Assembly (NCBI RefSeq): GCF_018128025.1 | Contig: NZ_JAGSCS010000011.1 | Coordinates: 1 to 64,000 of the forward strand | Length of the DNA stretch: 64,000 nucleotides | Source of the DNA: Proteiniclasticum sediminis | Lineage (GTDB): Bacteria > Bacillota > Clostridia > Clostridiales > Clostridiaceae | Direction: 5' to 3' | Shown: positions 1 through 8,300 of the stretch, piece by piece | How the letters are laid out: each line of letters starts with the position of its first letter | How positions within the stretch are numbered: position 1 is the stretch's first letter | The notes under the pieces: generated by a model | What the model was told of the DNA's origin: nothing | Database searches by the model: none | Seen by the model: only the letters and a program-made list of their open reading frames with translations | Program-made: the position numbers and the translations under genes

Positions 1-26
1 CAAGCTATTTCTTAAAAATTTGCAAA

Positions 27-60
27 GAAAATCAGCGCATGCTTCCATACGCTGATTTTC
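27..60. terminator. Perfect hairpin, likely terminator of a gene left of the window
   Basis: Arms GAAAATCAGCG and CGCTGATTTTC separated by 12 nt. The A-rich left flank and T-rich right arm would let it work in either direction. It separates the next gene from whatever lies upstream. Confidence 0.6.
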
Positions 61-85
61 TTAACTTAATGACATTGAGGAGCGG

Positions 86-514
86 ATGGACTTTCTGAAG
101 CGACACAGGACCACTTCCCGGTATGATTCGGAGAACCTAATGTATGGGTTAATCACGGATCTCCTTCGGCAGTACGGATCCTTATCCCTGGGAGTGATCT
201 GCCACCAGCCGCTGAACATGCTGATCCGTAATCCCAAACACCTTAATGACGAGGAGTGCCGGTATGCCATGAATACCGCAACCCATCTGGATTTTCTGCT
301 GTACAGTTCCATCACGAAAAAACCTGTCTTGGCCGTGGAGGTGGACGGATTCCACTTCCATAAAGAAGGGTCTCGGCAGAGCCAGCGAGACCGCATGAAG
401 GAACGGATTCTTGAGCGCTACGGGCTTCCGCTTTTCCGCTTTCCCACCACGGGCAGCGGAGAACGGGAGAAGATCGAAGCGTTCCTCCAAAATTATACCC
501 AAAGCCAGGGCTGA
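86..514 (+). CDS. Orphan endonuclease-like domain (DUF2726-like), possible helicase remnant
   Basis: A 142-residue protein that resembles the C-terminal nuclease-like segment found at the end of large superfamily I helicase/AAA proteins (recognised from memory as DUF2726-like). Visible features are DSENLMYGL near residue 14, THLDFLLY at 66-73 and VLAVEVDG at 81-88, so D69, E85 and D87 could form a PD-(D/E)XK-type metal site; GSGERE follows near 123. GAGGAG lies only 3 nt before the ATG, a poor spacing, and the frame is closed by a stop at 62-64. No helicase domain precedes it because a terminator hairpin sits directly upstream. It may be a decayed remnant or a solo domain; the biological role is unknown. 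Confidence 0.6.
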   Translation: MDFLKRHRTTSRYDSENLMYGLITDLLRQYGSLSLGVICHQPLNMLIRNPKHLNDEECRYAMNTATHLDFLLYSSITKKPVLAVEVDGFHFHKEGSRQSQRDRMKERILERYGLPLFRFPTTGSGEREKIEAFLQNYTQSQG

Positions 515-677
515 GGATCTTGGCCCTTCACCAAGAGAACAAAAGGATGCCACATGCACAACCAATCCTTATGCTTTTCTAAAAAATTCCTTTCTCTCGT
601 GGAGTCTCGGGAAAGAAAGGAGTATATTTATTCCTATATTCTTTTTTACCCGATACCGAAGATGAGGAGCGAAACCG

Positions 678-1700
678 ATGGAAAAACTAAAGAAGATGAT
701 GGGGCTGAGAACACTAAAGACAGCATTGGGAGCGGCACTGGCCATTTTTCTCTCCCAGAAGCTGGGGCTGAGCTATGCCGTGAACTCTGCCATCATTGTC
801 ATTCTCAGTGTCCAGACCACGAAGCGAAAGTCCCGGGATTTGGCGCTGATGCAGCTGGGTTCCACGGTGCTGGCGCTCTTTGTGGGGAGTGTCACCTTTC
901 GCCTGGTGGGCTTTACCCCTTGGGCTTTTGGGATTTATCTTCTGATCTTTATTCCTTTAGCTGTGAAGCTGAAATTCCATGACGGCATTGTCCCCTGCTC
1001 CGTACTGGTTTCCCACCTTTTGGCTGTGGAGTCCGTGGCCTGGGCCTGGTTGGGCAATGAGATGATGCAGATGGTCATCGGAGCCGGCATTGGGTTTCTT
1101 CTGAATCTCCAGATGCCCAGCGAGGAAAAAAAGCTCCGGGCGAATATCGAGGAGATTGAAAAGCTCATGGGGGAACTGCTTCTCCAGATGGCGGACCATT
1201 TTCAGGGAAGGCAAAGGCCTGAGAATGAGGAGAAGCTCCACCGGACCTTGGAGAAAAAGCTTCAACAGACCCAGGAACTGGCCCTGCGGGAGGCCGGCAA
1301 CCATTTTACCCGGGATCTTTCCGGATACGCCCAGTATGTGGAAATGCGCATGGGGCAGCAGCAGATTCTGAAGTACATGCGAAAATATGCCAGGAAGGGT
1401 TATCGCCGAACCAAACAGGCGGATATGATTGCGCAGCTGATCCAGCATGTGGCAGCGGAGCTTAATGCCCTGGTGGTCCATGAAGAGGTCCGGCAGGAAA
1501 TTGAATGTTACCGAAATGCCCTCAAGCAGGAAGCCCTGCCCCAGACCCTGGAGGAACTGGAATGCTGGGCATCCTTGGATGAGTTTGTCCGAGATTTGGA
1601 GTATCTCCTGGAGCTCAAGCGGGATTTCGTGGAAAGTCTGGATTCCCAGAACCGGGAGAGCCTCTGGAAACCCCTGGAGGAGATACATTCCGCTGCATAA
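678..1700 (+). CDS. Aromatic acid exporter family protein (ArAE_1/FUSC-like)
   Basis: A 340-residue inner-membrane protein. Residues about 10-150 form hydrophobic helices with the pattern LKTALGAALAIFLSQKLGL and HDGIVPCSVLVSHLL; residues about 155-340 are a charged, helical cytoplasmic domain, matching the two-part layout of the Firmicute aromatic-acid-exporter/FUSC family. Substrate is unknown; the family is linked to efflux of weak aromatic acids. The start is set by GAGGAG 8-9 nt upstream. It is a single-gene unit ending at a terminator. A clear paralog lies at 37188-38183 with the same residues in the same places, but only that copy has a MarR gene next to it. Confidence 0.8.
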   Translation: MEKLKKMMGLRTLKTALGAALAIFLSQKLGLSYAVNSAIIVILSVQTTKRKSRDLALMQLGSTVLALFVGSVTFRLVGFTPWAFGIYLLIFIPLAVKLKFHDGIVPCSVLVSHLLAVESVAWAWLGNEMMQMVIGAGIGFLLNLQMPSEEKKLRANIEEIEKLMGELLLQMADHFQGRQRPENEEKLHRTLEKKLQQTQELALREAGNHFTRDLSGYAQYVEMRMGQQQILKYMRKYARKGYRRTKQADMIAQLIQHVAAELNALVVHEEVRQEIECYRNALKQEALPQTLEELECWASLDEFVRDLEYLLELKRDFVESLDSQNRESLWKPLEEIHSAA

Positions 1701-1713
1701 GACTTGAAGATCG

Positions 1714-1743
1714 AAAAGAGAGGCAGAGCGCTTCTCTTTTTTT
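1714..1743 (+). terminator. Intrinsic terminator after the exporter gene
   Basis: AAAAGAGA pairs with TCTCTTTT and is followed by a T-run, 14 nt after the stop codon. Confidence 0.7.
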
Positions 1744-2006
1744 AGGTTAATCTTTCCGAAATCCTCGTTTCTGAACGCTCACTGGGCGAGTCTTAAGTGT
1801 GAATTCATTTTCCCCAGAAATATGAGAATCATAATCTTCATCAAGGGGGAACTTGAAACTAATATTGATACTGTTTACATATCACTAATTATCCGTAAAA
1901 GTGACAATGATCCTGAAAAAGCCGGGAATACGGAGGATTCCTGACCATGGTCACGGTGGGGTAAAAATGCTAGAATGGATAAAATTATCACGGAAGGAGC
2001 ACTTTT
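1744..2006. other. Intergenic leader of brnQ
   Basis: No coding potential was seen. The stretch is A+T rich near 1850-1900, and TAGAAT at 1971-1976 could be a -10 box without a good -35. GGAAGGAG at 1992-1999 is the brnQ ribosome binding site. No T-box was recognised. Confidence 0.4.
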
Positions 2007-3356
2007 ATGCAGCAAAAACCATCGTTTTCCACCTACACCGTCATTGGCACCATGCTCTTTGGCATGTTCTTCGGAGCCGGGAATCTGATTTTTCCCATTC
2101 AGATGGGACAGCTGGCCGGAACAAACTTTTGGCCCGCCCTCCTGGGATTTCTGATCACCGCCATTGGCCTTCCCTTCCTGGGGATTATTGCCATCGGACT
2201 ATCCGGAAGCGATGGGCTGAGAAGCCTGGCCAACCGGGTGCATCCCCTGTTCAGCGTGGCGTTCTCCGTGGCGCTGTATCTCACCATCGGACCCTTCTTT
2301 GCCATTCCCCGAACGGCCACGGTACCTTTTGTAGTGGGCTTTGAGCCCTATCTTCCCGCTGGGCAGATCCCCTTCTTTCTGGGACTTTTCAGTGTGGTCT
2401 TCTTTGGCCTGGTCTACTACTTCTCCCTGAATCCGACGAAAATCATCGACATCATCGGAAAATACCTGACCCCGGCCTTCCTTGTTTTCCTGTTTCTCCT
2501 GATTCTCACCGCGCTGTTAAAGCCCATGGGAGCCTTTGGAACCCCGGTGGGGGATTACGGAAAGCTCGCCTGGGTCACCGGATTCAAGGAAGGCTACAAC
2601 ACCATGGATGCCCTGGCCTCCCTGGCCTTCGGAATCGTCGTTATCTCTGCGGTGAAAAGCCGGGGGATTACGGATTCCCGGGAAGTGGCCAAGACCACCT
2701 GGAAAGCCGGACTCTTCGCCATGGGGCTCATGACGCTGATCTATGGGCTCATCACCTACATGGGCGCATCCAGCGTTTCCGTGGTGGGAACCTTCGACAA
2801 CGGCGGAAGAATCTTTGCGGCCGTGGCGGATCACTATTTCGGGCCCTATGGCGCAGTGCTTCTGGCCAGCATCATTGTGTTGGCCTGTCTTAAAACCAGC
2901 ATCGGGCTCATCACCTCCTGCAGCGAGTTTTTCAATACGCTGCTGCCTCAAATCCCCTACAAGACCTTTGTGCGGGTCCTTTGCCTGGTCTCTCTGGTCA
3001 TTGCCAACTTCGGGCTCAGCAAGATCATCCAGTACGCCATTCCCGTGCTGATGCTGCTGTATCCCTTAGCCATCGTGCTGATTCTGCTTTCCCTGGCGTC
3101 TAGCTGGATTGGCGGACGAAAGAGGATTTATGCCGGAGCCATGGCCTTCACCTTCCTCATCAGCTTCTTTGACGGCTACAGCACCCTGGTGAAGAGCATC
3201 CCTCAGGTGTCCCTGCCCCTGTTTAATCAGGTGCTTCACCTCTACAGTCAGGTGCTTCCGGGGTATGACATTGGTCTGGGATGGCTTCTCCCGGCACTTC
3301 TGGGGGCAGTTTTCGGCCTCCTGATCTCGCCAAAGTCTAAACCGGCCATCAGATAA
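2007..3356 (+). CDS. brnQ: Branched-chain amino acid:cation symporter
   Basis: A 449-residue protein with about 12 hydrophobic segments, the normal size for BrnQ (LIVCS family), which imports leucine, isoleucine and valine with Na+ or H+. The N-terminal family signature FFGAGNLIFP is at residues 21-30, and PRTATVPFVVGFEP and the YFSLNPTKIID region follow. The start ATG has AAGGAG 7 nt upstream. It is transcribed alone and closed by a strong terminator. In an amino acid fermenter it would feed branched-chain amino acids into Stickland-type metabolism, which is inference. Confidence 0.95.
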   Translation: MQQKPSFSTYTVIGTMLFGMFFGAGNLIFPIQMGQLAGTNFWPALLGFLITAIGLPFLGIIAIGLSGSDGLRSLANRVHPLFSVAFSVALYLTIGPFFAIPRTATVPFVVGFEPYLPAGQIPFFLGLFSVVFFGLVYYFSLNPTKIIDIIGKYLTPAFLVFLFLLILTALLKPMGAFGTPVGDYGKLAWVTGFKEGYNTMDALASLAFGIVVISAVKSRGITDSREVAKTTWKAGLFAMGLMTLIYGLITYMGASSVSVVGTFDNGGRIFAAVADHYFGPYGAVLLASIIVLACLKTSIGLITSCSEFFNTLLPQIPYKTFVRVLCLVSLVIANFGLSKIIQYAIPVLMLLYPLAIVLILLSLASSWIGGRKRIYAGAMAFTFLISFFDGYSTLVKSIPQVSLPLFNQVLHLYSQVLPGYDIGLGWLLPALLGAVFGLLISPKSKPAIR

Positions 3357-3357
3357 T

Positions 3358-3402
3358 CAAAGCATCTCCGCTGCAGGCTTCTGCAGCAGGAGATGCTTTT
3401 TT
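3358..3402 (+). terminator. Terminator of brnQ
   Basis: AGCATCTCC pairs with GGAGATGCT, with an inner CTGCAG/CTGCAG stem, then TTTTTTA. Confidence 0.85.
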
Positions 3403-3493
3403 ATTCTTCCGAATTTTGACTTCCGGGAAAACCTCCCGTATAATGAAGGAGTGCAATAAATTGCATACAATTTATTAACAAAGGGTGAAAACT

Positions 3494-4228
3494 ATGGAGA
3501 AATATAAACTGAGGATCTTGGAGATTGTGAAGGAATCCGAAGATACCCGCACCTTTTATCTGGAGAAGCCCCAGGGGTTCACCTGGGAAGAAGGCGCCCA
3601 TGCCCATTTCGCCATTGAAGGATTCGATGAAGGGGAAAGGCCCAGGAATGAGTGGGTTCGGCATATGTCCATCATGACGCTGCCGGAAGAAGGGAAAATT
3701 GGTTTCACCACCCGGATTCCCCAGGAACCCTCGGAATATAAGCTGCGGCTGGAGAAAGCCGGTGTAGGCGGGAAGGTGGTTCTCTTCAAACTGGGGAACC
3801 GCATGGAGCTTCGGCGAGAGGAAAGACCCGTGGTGCTTCTCTCCATGGGGGTGGGGCTCGCCACCATGCGGCCCTTAGTTCTCGCCTATCAGAAAGACCC
3901 CACGGGAATCCCTAGTCTCACTAGCCTTCAGGTGGACCGGAGCCCGGATCCCCTGTTTGGGGATGTTCTCGCTTCCTCATCGATGGGGAATTTTCACCAT
4001 ACCCACGTCCCCTCCCGGGCAGCGTTCCAAGGGCAGGTGAAAGCGCTTCTGGGCCTGGAGAAACCCATCTGGTACCTGGTGGGCAGCGATGAGTTTGTTC
4101 TGGAGACGATCCAGTATCTCCGGGATCATGGGGTGGAGGATGAGGCCATGGTCATCGACAAGAAGGAAATGGTTCGAAAGAAATTTTTCAGCATCCGCTG
4201 GAATGAGCTGAGGCTGGTGCTTCCGTAA
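3494..4228 (+). CDS. Ferredoxin/flavodoxin-reductase-like FAD oxidoreductase
   Basis: A 244-residue protein with the two-domain outline of ferredoxin-NADP reductases. The N-terminal half carries RHMSIMTLPEEGKIGFTTR near residues 55-73, equivalent to the RxYS FAD-binding motif with the aromatic residue replaced by Met. The C-terminal half has LLSMGVGLATMRPLV near 115-130, the nucleotide-binding glycine loop, and WYLVGSDEFVLETI. No cysteines for a 2Fe-2S cluster are seen, so a soluble partner is expected. The start is ATG 3494, with AAGGGTG 6-8 nt upstream, rather than the in-frame GTG at 3485 that overlaps that site. Electron donor and acceptor are unknown. Confidence 0.75.
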   Translation: MEKYKLRILEIVKESEDTRTFYLEKPQGFTWEEGAHAHFAIEGFDEGERPRNEWVRHMSIMTLPEEGKIGFTTRIPQEPSEYKLRLEKAGVGGKVVLFKLGNRMELRREERPVVLLSMGVGLATMRPLVLAYQKDPTGIPSLTSLQVDRSPDPLFGDVLASSSMGNFHHTHVPSRAAFQGQVKALLGLEKPIWYLVGSDEFVLETIQYLRDHGVEDEAMVIDKKEMVRKKFFSIRWNELRLVLP

Positions 4229-4252
4229 GAAAATCAGCTTTTCGTGAATATC

Positions 4253-4300
4253 AAGCCACGGTCTTAAGGGGAAATCCTATCCCTGAGACCGTGGCTTTTT
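4253..4300 (+). terminator. Terminator of the FNR-like gene
   Basis: AAGCCACGGTCT and AGACCGTGGCTT form a 12-bp perfect stem followed by TTT. Confidence 0.85.
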
Positions 4301-4470
4301 CTTCGAGGGAAAAAGATCGTCTGGAAAGAAACCAAGAAAGTTATCAATTTATTCAAAGGGCGGATTCATGCATTTCGCATGACAATGCTATGCTTTTATC
4401 AAAGACTGGGATTTTCGGATAAAAGAATACCACCCAAATTGATTCAAGGAAAAGAGGGAGGATCATGTCC

Positions 4471-6198
4471 ATGAAAACCAAGATGGCCATCCTCAGTTCG
4501 CTCCTGGCGGCGGTTCTTTTCTGGACGGGATGCACCAAGGGAGTCTCGAATGACGTCGTTTTGGGCAACACCAATGCCAATATCTCCAACGGCGGTTTGT
4601 CGGTGATGAAGGACGACTGGATCTATTTCATGAACTACGAAAAAGACAGCGCGCTCTACAAGATCAAAACCGATGGCACGGGGGAAACCCTGGTGACAGA
4701 AGATCAGGCTTTCTATCTTAACTGCGTGGAGGACTGGATCTATTATTGCCATGGCGGAGATGGGAATAAAATCTACAAGATGAGGCTGGACGGCAAGGAG
4801 CGCAGTCTGGTCAGTGAGGTCAAAGCAGGGAGCGTGCTGGTGGCCGACGGCTGGATCTATTTCGCAGACTTCAGCAATGCCGATAATGCCGAGGAGTTTG
4901 GCCGGATCTTCAAAATCCGCACCGATGGCTCCTCCCGGCAAAAGGTCAGCCGTGGCCCAGTGCAGGCGATGAATCTCACCGGTTCCTGGCTCTATTACCT
5001 CCACCGGGAAGAGGAAAAGCTATATCGGGTGAAAACCGATGGAACCGCCGAGGAAAAGGTCAGTGATGCGAAGATGTCGTCTTTCCAGATTTTGGCGAAA
5101 AGCCTGTACTATGTGGATGCCACGGATGGGAAAAATGAACTCTGGACCATGACCCTGGAAGGAAAAGAGCCAAAGAGGCTGACAGCGGATAAAGTTACAG
5201 CCTTCAATGCCGCCGGGGAATGGATTTACTATGGGAACACCAAGGGAGATTCGCCGGATCTGGAGCTGAAGAAAATGAAGCTGGACGGCTCGGAGGCCCA
5301 GGTGGTCAACGACGATGATCCGGTGAGCATTATGGTGTTCGGGGACTTCCTGGTCTATCTGGGGATGGATTTCACGAACTTTTCCCTCAAGGAAACCATC
5401 CTGAAGGCTGACGGCAGTCTTCGAAAAGACTATATTCCGGTCCAGACCTCGCCCACGGAGGACGTGGTTCATTCCGGCATGAGGGAGGTTGTCAAAGGAC
5501 AAAACATGGACGTTCAGGTCCTCCATGCCTACGCCACAAATATTGCCAAGAATGAAGAGCCGCAGCTTCAGGCTGCCATCTACGATCGGGTGGAAGAGGG
5601 CATGTTTTTCTTTCTGAATCTCCAGATCATCCTTACCCAGCCAGAAGCCCTGGATCTGAAAGGATATCTGGGGGTCATTGAGGAGATGGGGGATGGGGGA
5701 TATTCTGTCTACTGGCCAGCCATCTCCGATATTTCCGAACAGGGGGAGAAAAACAAAATCTCGTTCCATCTTCCCTTTGAGGCTTACAAGGAAAGCTTCA
5801 CTCTGGAGCCCGAGACGATGAAGGACATTCAGCTGTATCTCTGGCTGGGGGAACGAAAGTTTCCCGTTCTTCTGGGACTTTTCAATGGGGACGACATCAA
5901 TCCTTTAGCCATCATCGAAGTGATGCCCGATGAGGAGTACTACGTGACCAGCTGGGGTGATGCGGAAGCCATCATGAAGCAGAAGTTCCCCGATGCAGAG
6001 GTTTCCCAGCGCAATGGCATGGGCTACAAGTTCCCAGGCGAGGCGGAGGAGCAGATGTATTACACCTTTGAAGTGCGAGAAAAGGGATCCGCAGCACCGG
6101 TTTCCTATCTGGTTCAGCGGAACACCGGAATGATCTACATCGGCGGAAATGATCCGGCCTATCCGGATTATCCCGTTCCCGTGGCTCCTTTGGAGTAG
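4471..6198 (+). CDS. DUF5050-type beta-propeller lipoprotein
   Basis: A 575-residue predicted lipoprotein. Signal peptide residues 1-20 end in WTGC, making Cys21 the probable lipidation site, although Trp at -3 is unusual. Residues about 40-330 contain repeated blades with DWIYF/SWLYYL and KIKTDGTGE/RTDGSS/KTDGTAEEKV motifs, the signature of DUF5050-like propellers. The remaining 240 residues form a distinct C-terminal region with no recognised family. GGGAGG at 4456-4461 is 9 nt before ATG 4471 and only 3 nt before ATG 4465, so the second ATG is preferred. It would sit on the outer face of the membrane; the ligand is unknown. The next gene follows at 70 nt and could be co-transcribed. Confidence 0.75.
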   Translation: MKTKMAILSSLLAAVLFWTGCTKGVSNDVVLGNTNANISNGGLSVMKDDWIYFMNYEKDSALYKIKTDGTGETLVTEDQAFYLNCVEDWIYYCHGGDGNKIYKMRLDGKERSLVSEVKAGSVLVADGWIYFADFSNADNAEEFGRIFKIRTDGSSRQKVSRGPVQAMNLTGSWLYYLHREEEKLYRVKTDGTAEEKVSDAKMSSFQILAKSLYYVDATDGKNELWTMTLEGKEPKRLTADKVTAFNAAGEWIYYGNTKGDSPDLELKKMKLDGSEAQVVNDDDPVSIMVFGDFLVYLGMDFTNFSLKETILKADGSLRKDYIPVQTSPTEDVVHSGMREVVKGQNMDVQVLHAYATNIAKNEEPQLQAAIYDRVEEGMFFFLNLQIILTQPEALDLKGYLGVIEEMGDGGYSVYWPAISDISEQGEKNKISFHLPFEAYKESFTLEPETMKDIQLYLWLGERKFPVLLGLFNGDDINPLAIIEVMPDEEYYVTSWGDAEAIMKQKFPDAEVSQRNGMGYKFPGEAEEQMYYTFEVREKGSAAPVSYLVQRNTGMIYIGGNDPAYPDYPVPVAPLE

Positions 6199-6268
6199 AC
6201 CGGAAGAAGGTTATCGAAAAGATAGACTTGGAGAAGAATGATTTTTGAAGAAATTGAGGTGGTTTATC

Positions 6269-6958
6269 ATGGGCATATTTGGAAAACTCACCGGTAAAGA
6301 CCGGGCAGAAAGCTGGAAAATCTTGAGTGAAGAAATGGGCGCAGAGTTCATGGACCGGGGAATGCTCAAAGGCGGTCCGAAAATTGTCCTCCCTTACAAG
6401 AACTGGAACATCGAGATGGATATGTATACCGAAACACGACAAGGCCATGACGGCCCAAATCGCGCCATGGAAGGAGCGGTGGTGCTGGGCGGTGATCACA
6501 ACAGTTCCATCACCTATACGCGGATCTTTGTCCCCTTTGTCAAAGGCAGCGACTTTACCCTTTCTGTCTACAAGGAAGGGGGGCTGAGCAAGATGATGAA
6601 AGTTTTCGGGGGCCAGGACATCGAAATCGGAATCCCGGACTTTGACAAGGATTACCGCATTAAGAGCAATGACGAAGAAAAGACGAAAAGACTATTTCAG
6701 CAGGAGGAGTTCAGCAGACTGCTCCGGGAGAATGTGGCCCAGGGACTCTTTGAGGTCCAGGACAACAAGGGGCTCTTCACCCGAAAAGAAAATGTAACCA
6801 TGAGTCACGTGCTGTATCGCCAGGTGGGGGAGATTACCGACCATGAGCGCGTCAAAAACCTATTCCGCCTCCTGGGGGTGACGCTGGATCTTTTAGTCAC
6901 GGAGGGCAAGGCCAAGGACATGACCGTCAGTGAGTTTGCCTATTCTCGGGATGAGTAA
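6269..6958 (+). CDS. Conserved hypothetical cytosolic protein
   Basis: A 229-residue protein with no family recognised. It has no signal peptide and no membrane segment and begins MGIFGKLTGKDRAESW, a pattern common in small hypothetical proteins. It contains a mixed alpha/beta sequence with YTRIFVPFV and DIEIGIPDFDKDYRIKSND. The start is ATG 6269 because GAGGTGG at 6256-6262 is 6 nt before it; an upstream in-frame TTG at 6245 lacks a ribosome site. It probably follows the lipoprotein gene in the same transcript. Function unknown. Confidence 0.7.
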   Translation: MGIFGKLTGKDRAESWKILSEEMGAEFMDRGMLKGGPKIVLPYKNWNIEMDMYTETRQGHDGPNRAMEGAVVLGGDHNSSITYTRIFVPFVKGSDFTLSVYKEGGLSKMMKVFGGQDIEIGIPDFDKDYRIKSNDEEKTKRLFQQEEFSRLLRENVAQGLFEVQDNKGLFTRKENVTMSHVLYRQVGEITDHERVKNLFRLLGVTLDLLVTEGKAKDMTVSEFAYSRDE

Positions 6959-7158
6959 ATCTGGAGCAGCTACTTTTGCCAAAGTTTCCCGCAGGAGAAA
7001 AATTAACGATATGCAGAAGTCGGGGACAGCCCTGACTTCTGTGCTTCTAGGTTCCATCGGGAAAGGGGAAGGGGTGGGACTGGAGATTGCGAATCCAAGC
7101 GCTTTACGATAAAATATGTATAATTATTAAAAATCCTGCATAAGAATGGAGAATGATC

Positions 7159-8241
7159 ATGCGAAATCTGCCCTATGAAGAACTGAAGCATTTTTGTGAG
7201 GGAGCCTTTCAGCGCTTTGGCTTCCCCCAGGAGGACAGTGCGTTCATCACGGATACCCTTTTGAAGTCCGACCTCTTTGGCATTACCTCCCATGGCACCA
7301 ACCGGATCGGCATGTACCACGGGCAGATCCGCCAGGGGCTCATCGACTGCGAAGCAGTACCCCAGGTGGTCTTTGAGACACCGGTATCCGCGGTGGTGGA
7401 TGGAAACCGGGGCATGGGACAGCTGGTCTCCCGATTTGCCATGGAGAAGGCCATGGACTTGGCGGAAAAGTCCGGTATCGGCCTGGTCACCGTGCGCAAT
7501 TCCAATCATTTCGGCATCGCAGGGTATTACTCCCTCATGGCCAGTGAACGGGGCTATCTCGGCATGGCCATGACCAATTCCTTGGCGGCGGTGGTGCCCA
7601 CCTTTGGCCGAATCCCCATGCTGGGGACCAATCCTCTGGCCTTTACCTTCCCGGCTTCGCCCGCTCCATTCCATTTCGATGCCTCCACTTCCGTGGTCAC
7701 TGTGGGGAAAATCGAAGTGGCCGAAAAGATGGGGAAAACCCTCCCCTTGGGCTGGGGCATCGGCGCTGAGGGAAAAGAGGAGCAAAATCCATCTGCGCTA
7801 CTTCAGAGCATTTATGCGGGAACCTCGGGCCTGCACCCTTTGGGGGGAGGAACGGAAGAGTTCGGCGGGCATAAGGGGTATGGCATCTCCATGATGGTGG
7901 AGATCCTGACCAGCATCCTCTCCCTGGGAACGCCTTCCCATCTGGTGGAGAAGGAGGAAGGTCAGGCGGGAGTCTGTCATTTCTTTGCCGCCATCGATCC
8001 GAAAATCTTTGGCGATCCCCAGGCCATTCAGCAGCATTTGTCGGGTTATCTGGAAGCCCTTCGCCAGTCTCCCAAGGCCTTTGGGCAAGAGCGGATCTAC
8101 ATCCACGGAGAAAAGGAGCGGGAAGCTTATGCCGTACGGATTCTTGAAGGCATACCCGTCACCGAAGGGAGCTGGAATGAGATGAGGACCCTGGCCGAAG
8201 ATCTGGGACTAAAGATGGAGGAATATTTCCAGGAGAGCTAG
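7159..8241 (+). CDS. Ldh-family NAD(P)-dependent dehydrogenase (malate/lactate/ureidoglycolate type)
   Basis: A 360-residue member of the Ldh_2 family, which reduces 2-oxo acids or oxidises 2-hydroxy acids such as malate, sulfolactate or ureidoglycolate with NAD(P). Family marks are SHGTNRI at residues 44-50 (catalytic His), VRNSNHFGIAGYYSL near 115-129, GTNPLAFTFPA, and GGHKGYGISMMVE. Length is normal. The start is ATG 7159, with GGAG 7 nt upstream, instead of ATG 7153 which abuts it. It is monocistronic and ends at a bidirectional terminator. The exact substrate cannot be read from sequence; ureidoglycolate would fit the purine genes elsewhere, but nothing local supports it. Confidence 0.88.
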   Translation: MRNLPYEELKHFCEGAFQRFGFPQEDSAFITDTLLKSDLFGITSHGTNRIGMYHGQIRQGLIDCEAVPQVVFETPVSAVVDGNRGMGQLVSRFAMEKAMDLAEKSGIGLVTVRNSNHFGIAGYYSLMASERGYLGMAMTNSLAAVVPTFGRIPMLGTNPLAFTFPASPAPFHFDASTSVVTVGKIEVAEKMGKTLPLGWGIGAEGKEEQNPSALLQSIYAGTSGLHPLGGGTEEFGGHKGYGISMMVEILTSILSLGTPSHLVEKEEGQAGVCHFFAAIDPKIFGDPQAIQQHLSGYLEALRQSPKAFGQERIYIHGEKEREAYAVRILEGIPVTEGSWNEMRTLAEDLGLKMEEYFQES

Positions 8242-8257
8242 TTCAGGAAGAAAATCA

Positions 8258-8286
8258 GGAAGCCGGGCAGTGCCCGGCTTCCTTTA
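8258..8286. terminator. Bidirectional terminator between convergent genes
   Basis: GGAAGCCGGGCA and TGCCCGGCTTCC form a 12-bp perfect stem with a one-base gap between arms; A-rich on the left and T-rich on the right. Confidence 0.85.
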
Positions 8287-8300
8287 TTGCCACGATTCCT

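Noticed and set aside
1820-1850. Fur-box-like sequence upstream of brnQ
   Set aside because: Symmetry is too poor and nothing in the gene context involves iron.
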